From: a virus
Strand: one strand, 5' to 3'
Length of the DNA: 53,509 nucleotides
IMG/VR virus record: IMGVR_UViG_3300028045_000002
Coordinates: 1 to 53,509 of that record
The notes beneath the pieces were generated by a model that saw only the letters and a program-made list of their open reading frames with translations, made no database searches and had not been told where the DNA came from. The position numbers and the translations under genes are program-made. This document shows positions 22,403 to 28,907 of this stretch, piece by piece; position 1 is the stretch's first letter; the number at the start of each line of letters is the position of its first letter.

Positions 22403-22662
22403 AAGCCTATCTGCATCTTGCTCAAGTGAACATGGTGAGATATCTCATCAAGGCTCTAGTTAAAGCAGATACTTCTTTGACTAGAAAGGATTCTGGGTAC
22501 ACTCAGATGCTCGTGGATTCAAAGCTAGTTGAATACATGGCTACGATTAAAAATGATCTTGACCTCAAGCCAGTGGTCGTAAAATTCTTCAACAAGAGAG
22601 CATTGTCCGTCTTTGGAAAGATGAACATTGCCATAGATAGAAGGGAAAACAATGGAACCTGA
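22393..22662 (+). CDS. Unknown early protein, 89 aa
   Basis: ATG 22393 lies inside the end of the upstream gene and is followed by a basic helical product (MHLKAYLHLAQVNMVRYLIK, ALVKADTSLTRKD, VVVKFFNKRALSVFGKMNI). Not recognised. The mix of lysine and aromatic residues would be compatible with nucleic-acid binding, but no domain is evident. Its last codons overlap the Sak4-like start by 11 bp, and its end supplies AGAAGGGAAAACA, the ribosome site of that gene. Co-translation with the ATPase is therefore likely. Confidence 0.68.
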   Translation: MHLKAYLHLAQVNMVRYLIKALVKADTSLTRKDSGYTQMLVDSKLVEYMATIKNDLDLKPVVVKFFNKRALSVFGKMNIAIDRRENNGT

Positions 22663-23434
22663 AGTAGTCAAACGCAAACCGGGGCTCAATGGAGCCGTGC
22701 TGATTTACGGACAACCAAAGATTGGTAAGTCCATGCTGGCCCTGTCCCTCTGCGATGTAGTCATCGACTGCGAAGGAGGGCTGGATCACTACAACGGAGC
22801 GTTGAGGTATCGACCACACAACGCTGAGGAGCTGCGAGAGGCAATCAAGTCAGCCTACAAGAAAGGCTACAAGAGAATTGCAATCGACACTGTCGATGAA
22901 GTGAACAGCTGGTTTGAGGCAGAGGTTTGCAAAGAACAAGGCATCGCACAGATGGGCGAAGGCTCTTACGGAGCTGACTGGGGAGCATCGAGAGCAAAGA
23001 TGCAACAATTCCGCAAAGCCCTAGACGATCGCTTCGATCTTGTCCTCTACATTGGTCACCAGAAGCTGGCAACCACTGATGAGACATTCAAGAGCAGAAG
23101 CGTTGACCTTCCGGGCAAGCTGAGTCGCATGTTTGCGGCAAAGATGGACGCTCTCGGATTCTGCCAGATCACAGACGATGAGCATGTAGTCAACTTTCAG
23201 CCATACGATATGGTTGACTCTGGCTCAAGGCTTCCTGAGCTTAAAGGGCTCATTGTTCCTTTTTACGATGACATCTTGAAGAACCGGAAGCAGTTTGAAT
23301 CTCTCTTTGCCGACAACAAGGAGGAGACCAGCGATGAGACAGAGCAGTTTCATCCTGAAGAGCCGGAGACTGTTGGCGATGCTGACAAAAGTGAGGGGGT
23401 CGGGGATGGCGAGCAAGCTGCTCCAGCAAGCTGA
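22652..23434 (+). CDS. Sak4/AAA_24-like recombination ATPase, 260 aa
   Basis: Walker A is GQPKIGKS at residues about 20-27 (VLIYGQPKIGKSMLALSLCD), Walker B is RIAIDTVDEVNSW near 75-87, and a conserved GHQK-type stretch (DLVLYIGHQKLATTDETFKS) follows. This is the plan of phage AAA_24 nucleotide-binding proteins related to the RecA-like core of Sak4 single-strand annealing ATPases. Those bind ssDNA and anneal strands with help from a phage SSB, which here is encoded two genes downstream. Residues 225-260 are acidic and disordered. No N-terminal RecA oligomerisation domain is present, as expected for Sak4. A helicase-loader role is the alternative. Confidence 0.82.
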   Translation: MEPEVVKRKPGLNGAVLIYGQPKIGKSMLALSLCDVVIDCEGGLDHYNGALRYRPHNAEELREAIKSAYKKGYKRIAIDTVDEVNSWFEAEVCKEQGIAQMGEGSYGADWGASRAKMQQFRKALDDRFDLVLYIGHQKLATTDETFKSRSVDLPGKLSRMFAAKMDALGFCQITDDEHVVNFQPYDMVDSGSRLPELKGLIVPFYDDILKNRKQFESLFADNKEETSDETEQFHPEEPETVGDADKSEGVGDGEQAAPAS

Positions 23435-23630
23435 GTCAAACATGGCAATCGTCAACAACACTCACAACAAGATGCTGGCAGTTCAAGAGATTGGCTTTGA
23501 TGGCTGGATGCCAGAGCAAAAGAAGTTCTTCATTGATGCAGAGCAGTCAATAAGAACAATCATGGTGACCTTGGGGTCAATGATAGACAACCTGACAAAA
23601 CTTGAAATCGAGGAAACGGAGGAAGGATGA
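23406..23630 (+). CDS. Unknown small protein between Sak4 and SSB, 74 aa
   Basis: I prefer ATG 23406 (MASKLLQQAESNMAIVNNTH), with AGGGGG six bases upstream. ATG 23334, behind a perfect AAGGAGG nine bases away, would add 24 residues and overlap the ATPase gene by 101 bp, and cannot be excluded. The core is helical (KMLAVQEIGFDGWMPEQKKF, FIDAEQSIRTIMVTLGSMID) with an acidic end. Not recognised. Position between two recombination proteins suggests an accessory role. It overlaps the SSB start by 4 bp (ATGA). Confidence 0.65.
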   Translation: MASKLLQQAESNMAIVNNTHNKMLAVQEIGFDGWMPEQKKFFIDAEQSIRTIMVTLGSMIDNLTKLEIEETEEG

Positions 23631-24250
23631 GGAAAATAGAGTACGACAGCTCTCGGACAGGGACATATGAACTGATCCCTGAGGGCTGGTACGAAGTTGT
23701 AGTCGATAGGTCTCGTGAAGACACTGTCGGCAAGCAGAAGAATATCCCACGGATAAGCTTCGGTCTGAAGATTCAAGCTGGTGAGTATGAGGGCCGGATC
23801 ATCTGGTCCAACATCTTACTGAGCCCTCCAAGAACAAACGATGATGGCAGCACATCACAGCCTTCGCTGCTCAACCTTCGATGGCTGCTCCACTCCTGTG
23901 ATCCCAACAGATTTATCTCTCCAAAAGAACAAGCAAAGCTTGGCTCTTCTGTTCTTGAGATCCCTGATCTTCCGTGGTTTGAGGGTAAGCGTGTCTTTGC
24001 CAAGGCAAAGCATCGTAGCTTCATAGACCGGAAGACACAGAAGGAGCGGACAGTATGTGATGTTGACTGGTTTCGTTCCTTGGACGACGGACCTGGAGAC
24101 GGAGCTGAGAGAGCGAGCGGTCAGGGAGGCGCAACTCAAGGAGAAAACGCTCAATCAGCTCAGGGAGCAGCGGGAGCAGGCGCAGCTCCCAGTGGAGGAT
24201 ACGCTGGGTCCGGAGCCGATAGCGATGAAGACGAGTTCCTCGACTTCTAG
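23627..24250 (+). CDS. Single-stranded DNA-binding protein, DUF669-like, 207 aa
   Basis: Residues 1-150 fit the DUF669 family, phage proteins that serve as SSB: YELIPEGWYEVVVDRSRED, then ISFGLKIQAGEYEGRIIWSN and the conserved WFEGKRVFAKAKHRSFIDRK with ERTVCDVDWF. Residues about 155-195 are a glycine/alanine/glutamine linker, and the end GADSDEDEFLDF is an acidic tip with a terminal aromatic residue, the mark of SSB tails that recruit partner proteins. It probably coats ssDNA for annealing with the Sak4-like ATPase. Start ATG 23627 overlaps the previous stop. Confidence 0.82.
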   Translation: MRKIEYDSSRTGTYELIPEGWYEVVVDRSREDTVGKQKNIPRISFGLKIQAGEYEGRIIWSNILLSPPRTNDDGSTSQPSLLNLRWLLHSCDPNRFISPKEQAKLGSSVLEIPDLPWFEGKRVFAKAKHRSFIDRKTQKERTVCDVDWFRSLDDGPGDGAERASGQGGATQGENAQSAQGAAGAGAAPSGGYAGSGADSDEDEFLDF

Positions 24251-24440
24251 CTGCGAGAAGTGTGGCAAGTCAATATCAGTCACACAGATTGCCAACAGCG
24301 TAGAGAATCTCGGATATGCCTTATGTCCTGATTGCACCATAGAGAGACAAGGAGCCAACGTGAGATCATATCAAACGATGCTCAACAAAGTCCTTGGTGG
24401 AAAGGATATTTCAAAGAAGCCAAATCCGAATAGGTGGTAA
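24225..24440 (+). CDS. Small zinc-ribbon protein, 71 aa
   Basis: ATG 24225 lies inside the end of the SSB gene (26-bp overlap) with GGAG about ten bases upstream; the frame is open further but would run deep inside the SSB gene. CEKC near residues 10-13 and CPDC near 34-37 form a four-cysteine zinc site (SCEKCGKSISVTQIANSVEN then LGYALCPDCTIERQG). The C-terminus is basic (VLGGKDISKKPNPNRW). Such proteins bind nucleic acid or partner proteins. It closes the Sak4-SSB group and is followed by a terminator 1 bp past its stop. Confidence 0.7.
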   Translation: MKTSSSTSSCEKCGKSISVTQIANSVENLGYALCPDCTIERQGANVRSYQTMLNKVLGGKDISKKPNPNRW

Positions 24441-24441
24441 C

Positions 24442-24490
24442 AGCCTTGGCCCGTCAAGTCCTCCGACTCGATGGGTCGAGGCTTTTCTTT
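24442..24490 (+). terminator. Rho-independent terminator directly before a ribosome site
   Basis: AGCCTTGGCCC pairs with GGGTCGAGGCT over 11 positions (two wobbles) around a 20-base loop with an inner GTC/GAC stem, then TTTTCTTT. AAGGAG of the next gene begins directly after. Same design as 21608-21636. Confidence 0.8.
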
Positions 24491-24502
24491 AAGGAGTCAA
24501 AA

Positions 24503-24841
24503 ATGGAAAAAGCTTGGAAGAGGAGTGAGAGGAGAACCGCCACTTTCTTTGGCACAGTCAGGAATCCACTCAGTGGAGCTGACAAGAAGGTGACAGGCTC
24601 TGACTCAATGCATCCAAGACTGTTCATCGAAAACAAATACTCGAAAGCACACGCCATCTTCACCATCTATCGCAAAGCCAAAGCTCAGGCGATCGGTGAG
24701 AAAAAGATCCCCATTGTAACCCTAGACGAGAAAGGTAAAAGAGGCTTTTTGATTTGCGTACACTGTGATGACTGGAACGATCTACACAACTACTGGCTAA
24801 AGACCAAACGTGAGTGGGACAAAAATGAACCACCCGTTTGA
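24503..24841 (+). CDS. PD-(D/E)XK resolvase-like nuclease, 112 aa
   Basis: ATG 24503 follows AAGGAG. The core has the nuclease pattern: TATFFGTVRNPLSGADKKVT, then SDSMHPRLFIENKYS, where D (GSDS) and E-x-K (IENK, near residues 53-55) provide the metal-binding triad, then the helix AHAIFTIYRKAKAQAIGEKK and the strand IPIVTLDEKGKRGFLICVHC. This matches phage Holliday-junction-resolvase-like endonucleases, which cut branched DNA before packaging or during recombination. Its place beside the annealing ATPase and SSB supports this. A restriction-type or nicking nuclease is possible. The gene overlaps the next by 17 bp. Confidence 0.75.
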   Translation: MEKAWKRSERRTATFFGTVRNPLSGADKKVTGSDSMHPRLFIENKYSKAHAIFTIYRKAKAQAIGEKKIPIVTLDEKGKRGFLICVHCDDWNDLHNYWLKTKREWDKNEPPV

Positions 24842-25001
24842 CGACCCAACAACTTGCACAAAATGCGAAGAAGAACTCATTGACAAAGACGGGGACAGCC
24901 CAGTTTGTGACAATGAAAACTGCGAATACTACAATCGAGACTTTAAGGCTGAACACTATGAACGACTCATAGACAGCCACATGGAGGACAAGTATGAGTG
25001 A
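24825..25001 (+). CDS. Small zinc-ribbon protein, 58 aa
   Basis: ATG 24825 lies inside the resolvase gene's end. CTKC near residues 11-14 and the CDNENC group near 28-33 give a four-cysteine ribbon (PTTCTKCEEELIDKDGDSPV, then CDNENCEYYNRDFKAEHYER). The protein is very acidic. The unusual CxxxxC second knuckle differs from the CxxC of the neighbour at 24225. No function known. It ends with an 8-bp overlap with the next gene, whose GGAGG it contains. Confidence 0.65.
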   Translation: MNHPFDDPTTCTKCEEELIDKDGDSPVCDNENCEYYNRDFKAEHYERLIDSHMEDKYE

Positions 25002-25662
25002 ATTACGAGAACAGGCAGAATGTGCTGTCAGTACAATGGAATCAGTCAGCAGTCAGCTGGATGATGCCCAAACCAATTTGGACAGCATTGGCGATAAGGC
25101 TCTGAATGAAGTGGTCGAAGCAATTAGTAACGTCAGAAATGACTTGAGCAACTTGGAGAGCGAGCTGGACAACAACACCTTTTGCGTTGATGATGCCGAA
25201 GAGGGCAACGAAAGCAATGCTGACTTGCAGCTGAGCACCTTTCACATGATCATGAACGAGGATTCGATCAGAGTACTGACAGCGGATGAGACGAAAGACT
25301 ATGGCGACTGGGTTTCAAATGGAAGCCACGACAGCCAAGCCGCAGGATATATGTATCATGTAGAGAAGTTTTCATTTGCATGGGATCCCAGCGAAGGGGC
25401 GTTTTCAGACATCGTCATAAACGATGATGGCAGCAGGATTCTTCACAAGACAGAACTCGGTGACTACAAGGACTGGAACAACAAATGTGGTCTTGGTGAA
25501 AAGTACACCCAGTCTGTCCATCGACTCTTCCAGATCATTGCAGACCAGAAGGCAACAATCAAATCGCTCAAGAGCGGTGACGAGAGCGAACGATTCAACG
25601 AAGGCAAGGCTGCCGGAAGAGCTGAGATGCTGGCTGAGATCAAGGCCAAGTTTGATGCTTGA
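24994..25662 (+). CDS. Unknown coiled-coil protein, 222 aa
   Basis: ATG 24994 follows GGAGG. Residues 1-60 are a clear coiled coil (ECAVSTMESVSSQLDDAQTN, NEVVEAISNVRNDLSNLESE). The middle is beta-rich with two similar segments, EDSIRVLTADETKDYGDWVS and DDGSRILHKTELGDYKDWNN, which share S-R-x-L-x-x-x-E-x-x-DY-x-DW and may be an internal duplication. The C-terminus is helical and basic (NEGKAAGRAEMLAEIKAKFD). Not recognised. Located between nuclease and DUF932 genes. Confidence 0.7.
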   Translation: MSELREQAECAVSTMESVSSQLDDAQTNLDSIGDKALNEVVEAISNVRNDLSNLESELDNNTFCVDDAEEGNESNADLQLSTFHMIMNEDSIRVLTADETKDYGDWVSNGSHDSQAAGYMYHVEKFSFAWDPSEGAFSDIVINDDGSRILHKTELGDYKDWNNKCGLGEKYTQSVHRLFQIIADQKATIKSLKSGDESERFNEGKAAGRAEMLAEIKAKFDA

Positions 25663-25915
25663 GGATGAGTTGGCTCCATTGGAACCAGCGAGGCTATCGT
25701 TGCATGATACAATCTTTCAAGCCTTCAAATATCAGCCACATTTCAAGGTGATGATAGAACAGATGGATCTTGCAATGAGAGCAAGTAGGACTCTTATCGA
25801 GTCACAGGGTCCACGAGGACCGGAGGATGATGAATACGATGCTGCTCTAGGCAGGCTTAACGCCTGTCTGGGGCAGCTTAAGCTTTACAGAGACAAATGG
25901 GACATGAAACCCTGA
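25655..25915 (+). CDS. Unknown small helical protein, 86 aa
   Basis: ATG 25655 overlaps the previous stop by 8 bp; the upstream AAGG is weak, so the start is tentative. The product is helical (MLEDELAPLEPARLSLHDTI, FQAFKYQPHFKVMIEQMDLA, RASRTLIESQGPRGPEDDEY) with a possible two-helix hairpin separated by a proline-glycine turn, and ends KLYRDKWDMKP. No recognised family. It is followed by a DUF932 gene after 9 bp, whose GGAG lies just past its stop. Confidence 0.6.
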   Translation: MLEDELAPLEPARLSLHDTIFQAFKYQPHFKVMIEQMDLAMRASRTLIESQGPRGPEDDEYDAALGRLNACLGQLKLYRDKWDMKP

Positions 25916-25924
25916 AGGAGCAAT

Positions 25925-26800
25925 ATGAACATGATGACAATGGAAGAGATTACGGGCGCAACGCCCGGATCTTTGCCATGGGACTTTGAGGTTGCAAAAA
26001 GGCAGATGGTTCTTGCCGATGGTCAGCCAACAGAAAGATTTGCCATCACAAGAAAAGATAGTGGCCACATTCTGGGCTACAGCACAGGTCAATATCAGCC
26101 GATATCGTATCAAAAGCTGATCAGTCCCATTTTGGGATGGCTTGAGAACAACACCGGCAATGTCAGCGTCCGATTCGCCCAGAAGGGTGAAGGGCAACAC
26201 GCCAGCTGGGAAGTCCTCTTTGGCGACGACTATCCAATCAAGGAAGGTATTCTGGGGCAAGCAGTGCGGCGTAGCATCGTTGTTCAGTCGAGCCATGATC
26301 TTAGTCGAGGGGTCTGGACAAATGGTTCGTGGCACAACCTAGCCTGCCTGAACGGAATGGTAACACCCGGAGCGGAGTTCAAGATCCATTCTCGGCATTC
26401 AGGGGCTTTTGATGAAACGGTTTATGCCGAACAGGTCAATGTCATGCTTGAAGCTTTGGCAGCCGATGATGACAACGCCATTGAAGAGTGGCGCAACTGG
26501 GCTGAGACAACAGCATGTCAGACATCGTTCTATGACATCTACAAAGAAGTCAAGGCAACCAAGGGGACAACGTACACTGCCAAATACAAGCAGCAGGCAG
26601 CCGTAAGGATGTTGCAGTTGGCTGGAGAAGGTGCAGACTATTGGCAGACGCTGAATGCTTTGACCGACAGACACATGGACAAGATGGATGATAGCTTTGC
26701 CATGATCAAAGCAAGTGCTAGAAGTATGAACATCATCAGGGCTGAGTTTGAAAACATTGCTGGATCAGATGAAGCCGCAACTTTCGTTGATGAAGGGTAG
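25925..26800 (+). CDS. DUF932 phage/plasmid-like protein, 291 aa
   Basis: ATG 25925 follows AAGGAG. The DUF932 signature is visible: FAITRKDSGHILGYSTGQYQ, PISYQKLISPILGW (GxxxxxYxPIxxxE/Kxxxxxx), a beta core (EVLFGDDYPIKEGILGQAVR), and RSIVVQSSHDLSRGVWTNGS with WHNLACLNGMV, where family members read V-x-N-S-H-D-G-S and R-V-x-C-x-N. The last 100 residues are helical. DUF932 proteins are common in phages and plasmids, usually near recombination or ssDNA genes; their biochemical role is unsettled. Length is within the normal 250-350 range. Confidence 0.82.
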   Translation: MNMMTMEEITGATPGSLPWDFEVAKRQMVLADGQPTERFAITRKDSGHILGYSTGQYQPISYQKLISPILGWLENNTGNVSVRFAQKGEGQHASWEVLFGDDYPIKEGILGQAVRRSIVVQSSHDLSRGVWTNGSWHNLACLNGMVTPGAEFKIHSRHSGAFDETVYAEQVNVMLEALAADDDNAIEEWRNWAETTACQTSFYDIYKEVKATKGTTYTAKYKQQAAVRMLQLAGEGADYWQTLNALTDRHMDKMDDSFAMIKASARSMNIIRAEFENIAGSDEAATFVDEG

Positions 26801-26808
26801 CTGAATTC

Positions 26809-26861
26809 GGGGGTGCAGGTGTCTTCAAATAGAAGAGCCTCCTAGCAGCACCTGTACCCCC
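26809..26861 (+). promoter_or_regulatory. Structured leader before the 81-aa gene
   Basis: GGGGGTGCAGGTG (26809-26821) pairs with CACCTGTACCCCC (26849-26861), one wobble, around an inner hairpin TCTTC/GAAGA. It lies between the DUF932 stop and the next start, and ends five bases before GGAGG. Without a T-run it is not a standard terminator; translation control or RNA processing is inferred. Confidence 0.6.
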
Positions 26862-26873
26862 ACTTGGAGGACC

Positions 26874-27119
26874 ATGGAAGACGAAAGACTGCCAGTAGCC
26901 TTTCTAGAAATCAGGCTTCTCGACCAAAAGGGAGAATCACTGATGAAGAAGAAGTTTAGATCAAGAAGGGGCGTAACATATGTCTCTAGGGCTGGAGCTT
27001 TAGCCACGCTGAATGACTCAACACGATGGCTTATCTCTAGATTTAGAGAGATACGAGATGCCGAAGAAGTAGAAGCTTACGCTCTTGAAAACCAAGCGGA
27101 CCTTTTCAATGGAGATTGA
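26874..27119 (+). CDS. Unknown basic early protein, 81 aa
   Basis: ATG 26874 follows GGAGGACC and a folded leader. Not recognised. It starts MEDERLPVAFLEIRLLDQKG, has a strongly basic centre (MKKKFRSRRGVTYVSRAGAL) and a helical end (WLISRFREIRDAEEVEAYAL). The basic stretch could contact nucleic acid or ribosomes. It overlaps the next gene by 11 bp. Confidence 0.7.
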   Translation: MEDERLPVAFLEIRLLDQKGESLMKKKFRSRRGVTYVSRAGALATLNDSTRWLISRFREIRDAEEVEAYALENQADLFNGD

Positions 27120-27447
27120 AAACAACTTGGCAAAGATCTATGATGAAGTCATGGGTCTTTTAGAACAAGGAGCGTCAGTAGCGTGTGTTCTGGTGCCAGT
27201 CTCTTTAAGCACCAGCAACAAGGGAGCCATTGCAAAATTTGCAGGGTTTCCAGCAAGACTCGCAGATAATGCGGGGGCAATAGTATTGCTTAAAAACCAT
27301 GAGTTCAATAATAAGATCAGGGATCTGAGTCTACAGACCGGCAAATCAGAATCTGAGTTGAAGGAGTTTTACGCCGATCCCAATACTCGGAGAGTGAAAG
27401 CTGTTTTCTTTGATCTTAACGGGGGGACCAATGACAAGAGCGATTAG
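27109..27447 (+). CDS. Unknown early protein, 112 aa
   Basis: I use ATG 27109; an in-frame TTG at 27085 would add eight residues. The ribosome site is weak, so it may be read by coupling to the upstream gene. The product has a hydrophobic beta-alpha section (ASVACVLVPVSLSTSNKGAI, AKFAGFPARLADNAGAIVLL) and a charged end (SLQTGKSESELKEFYADPNT). The alternation of strand and helix resembles a small alpha/beta domain but I cannot name it. Overlaps the following gene by 17 bp. Confidence 0.65.
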   Translation: MEIENNLAKIYDEVMGLLEQGASVACVLVPVSLSTSNKGAIAKFAGFPARLADNAGAIVLLKNHEFNNKIRDLSLQTGKSESELKEFYADPNTRRVKAVFFDLNGGTNDKSD

Positions 27448-27868
27448 AGGAATGCTGCCTATGGCAGAGCTGGAATTCAGGATAGACTGGTTGAAAAAGT
27501 TGAAGGGTGCTAATCTCAACAAAGGCATGCTTTCCAATGATCTTTGGGACATGGCCTGTAAAGAAACAGCAATCTATCCCAAGAGGTCTTGGAAGGCCGT
27601 TCAAAGGCAAGCTGCCAATAGGTGTGACTTCAGGATTTCTGGAATCAGAAAGCCACGCCTCAAAGATCCGAAACATCCTCATCATACCAAAGCAGTAAAA
27701 CGAGAGAATGGCGCTAGATCCATTGTGACAGCCCTGAAGCTGTGCGGAGTGGATCTGGAGGGATCCATCAAGCAGATCAAGTGGAAGGATCAGGGAGGCG
27801 CTGAACTCGTTACGGGGGATGGTAGAACCATCCTCATCTCTACGAGGGATTGGTGGTTGAAGGATTAA
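27431..27868 (+). CDS. Unknown basic early protein, 145 aa
   Basis: ATG 27431 follows GGGGGACCA. Not recognised. The sequence is basic throughout: LEFRIDWLKKLKGANLNKGM, then a helical SNDLWDMACKETAIYPKRSW, a lysine/arginine/histidine-rich KPRLKDPKHPHHTKAVKREN and a beta-like C-terminus (QIKWKDQGGAELVTGDGRTI). The arrangement suggests a nucleic-acid-binding protein. LIDWL/KSWKAVQRQAANR could be a helix-turn-helix, but that is weak. A stable GC-rich hairpin follows six bases after its stop. Confidence 0.7.
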   Translation: MTRAIRGMLPMAELEFRIDWLKKLKGANLNKGMLSNDLWDMACKETAIYPKRSWKAVQRQAANRCDFRISGIRKPRLKDPKHPHHTKAVKRENGARSIVTALKLCGVDLEGSIKQIKWKDQGGAELVTGDGRTILISTRDWWLKD

Positions 27869-27874
27869 CTCAAT

Positions 27875-27894
27875 GGGGAGGGCCGCCCCTCCCC
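27875..27894 (+). other. GC-rich hairpin between genes
   Basis: GGGGAGGG and CCCTCCCC form a perfect 8-bp stem with loop CCGC, flanked by AATG/CATT that can extend it. It lies 8 bases before the AAAGGAGG of the next gene. No T-run follows, so transcript stabilisation or attenuation is more likely than termination. Confidence 0.7.
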
Positions 27895-27911
27895 GTCATT
27901 AAAGGAGGACT

Positions 27912-28244
27912 ATGTACTTGTGGACGGGATCGGTAGTGGCTTTTTTGAGAGATGAAAACATTGCAAAAACCTTTGCAATACCGGCAATCAAGGCAGGCAC
28001 AGCAGCTGGAGCAATGGTTGAAACCGAGAGCTATGTAAGAGAGATGCTCGGCTCTACTGTTTTCAGAATAGATGGCTTTGTTCTCAAACGGTGTCTGGTT
28101 AAAGAGATACAAACTGTATGTAGCTGCAACTGTGGAAACATTGTCCAATTGAGAAGGTCGGCTTACGGCGGAGATCAAGGAACGTGTAGCAGCTGTGGAA
28201 TGCTGATCACATTCCAAGAGGGAGCAAGAAATGAACAGGGGTAG
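27912..28244 (+). CDS. Zinc-ribbon protein, 110 aa
   Basis: ATG 27912 has a perfect AAAGGAGG. The C-terminal third carries CSCNC near residues 70-74 and CSSC near 92-95 (IQTVCSCNCGNIVQLRRSAY, then GTCSSCGMLITFQEGA), a four- or five-cysteine zinc ribbon similar to those of transcription factors and RNA-polymerase-binding proteins. The N-terminal part (VVAFLRDENIAKTFAIPAIK) is an alpha/beta module of unknown kind. It may act in transcription control. Overlaps the next gene by 14 bp. Confidence 0.72.
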   Translation: MYLWTGSVVAFLRDENIAKTFAIPAIKAGTAAGAMVETESYVREMLGSTVFRIDGFVLKRCLVKEIQTVCSCNCGNIVQLRRSAYGGDQGTCSSCGMLITFQEGARNEQG

Positions 28245-28803
28245 GGAGTCTCAGTTGCTGGCAGAGATCCTTGAACTCAGGAACTGGAAATCCGACTGTC
28301 ATGAAGTCCTGAGTTCAACGCTTGAAAACAATACAAAAGCTATGGCTGAGAACAATATCCTCAAAGGGGCGCTCAAGATGAAGAAGTGGGAAAAAGCTCT
28401 TTATTTCATGTCAGTGCTTTCAATGCCAACGGTGATAATTCTTTTACTGATTTTGCTTTTTGGCTCAGCGGGGTGTACGTCCGGTAATGACAGGGTAGGT
28501 TTTGGTACTGCCGACTCTGTCGTCACAAAATGTGAGCCGGTGGAGACTATCGCCCTGCTGAGCCTTTTGATACCGGGGGAGTGGGAAGAGCTTCCATCAT
28601 GGGCCGGATGCGAACCAATCTTTTCGATTGGTCAACCTTGGGGAGACTATCTCCCCGAGGGTGCGTGTCCGAGCCCTAACGGGCCACAGATCATCTACGA
28701 ATACACGCTACCGGGAGACTCGATTCCATGTGTGATTTTTGCGTGGAACGTGAGACTCAAGAAGCCCGGAAGACCTTGGCTATTAAGAACTGATTGGCCA
28801 TAA
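28231..28803 (+). CDS. Coiled-coil/lipoprotein with possible internal start, 190 aa
   Basis: ATG 28231 follows GGGAGCAAGAA. Residues 1-49 are a hydrophilic helix (LLAEILELRNWKSDCHEVLS). Residues 50-82 are a textbook lipoprotein signal: MKKWEKALYFMSVLSMPTVI, a run of leucines, then FGSAGC with lipobox SAG-C. An internal ATG at 28378 (M50), with AGGGG nine bases upstream, would start a 141-residue lipoprotein; the full form would be a membrane protein with a cytoplasmic coiled coil. The exported part is cysteine- and proline-rich (VTKCEPVETIALLSLLIPGE, WAGCEPIFSIGQPWGDYLPE). Phage lipoproteins often block superinfection (receptor shielding) or act as outer-membrane spanins. Early expression favours exclusion. 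No homologue recognised. Confidence 0.68.
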   Translation: MNRGRESQLLAEILELRNWKSDCHEVLSSTLENNTKAMAENNILKGALKMKKWEKALYFMSVLSMPTVIILLLILLFGSAGCTSGNDRVGFGTADSVVTKCEPVETIALLSLLIPGEWEELPSWAGCEPIFSIGQPWGDYLPEGACPSPNGPQIIYEYTLPGDSIPCVIFAWNVRLKKPGRPWLLRTDWP

Positions 28804-28811
28804 GGAGAACA

Positions 28812-28907
28812 ATGAAAGACACAGACTTAACTGAGGACCATGACCGGGCTTTAGACTTGGTGCGGGACCTGGAAAACTGGACACTGGCGGAGATGGAAGA
28901 TGAGTGA
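28812..28907 (+). CDS. Acidic micro-protein, 31 aa
   Basis: ATG 28812 has AAGGAG six bases upstream and the stop overlaps the next start by 8 bp. The product starts MKDTDLTEDHDRALDLVRDL and ends ENWTLAEMEDE, an acidic helix. The good ribosome site and the tight spacing in a run of overlapping genes support coding. It might be an inhibitory peptide or only a translational coupler. Confidence 0.5.
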   Translation: MKDTDLTEDHDRALDLVRDLENWTLAEMEDE

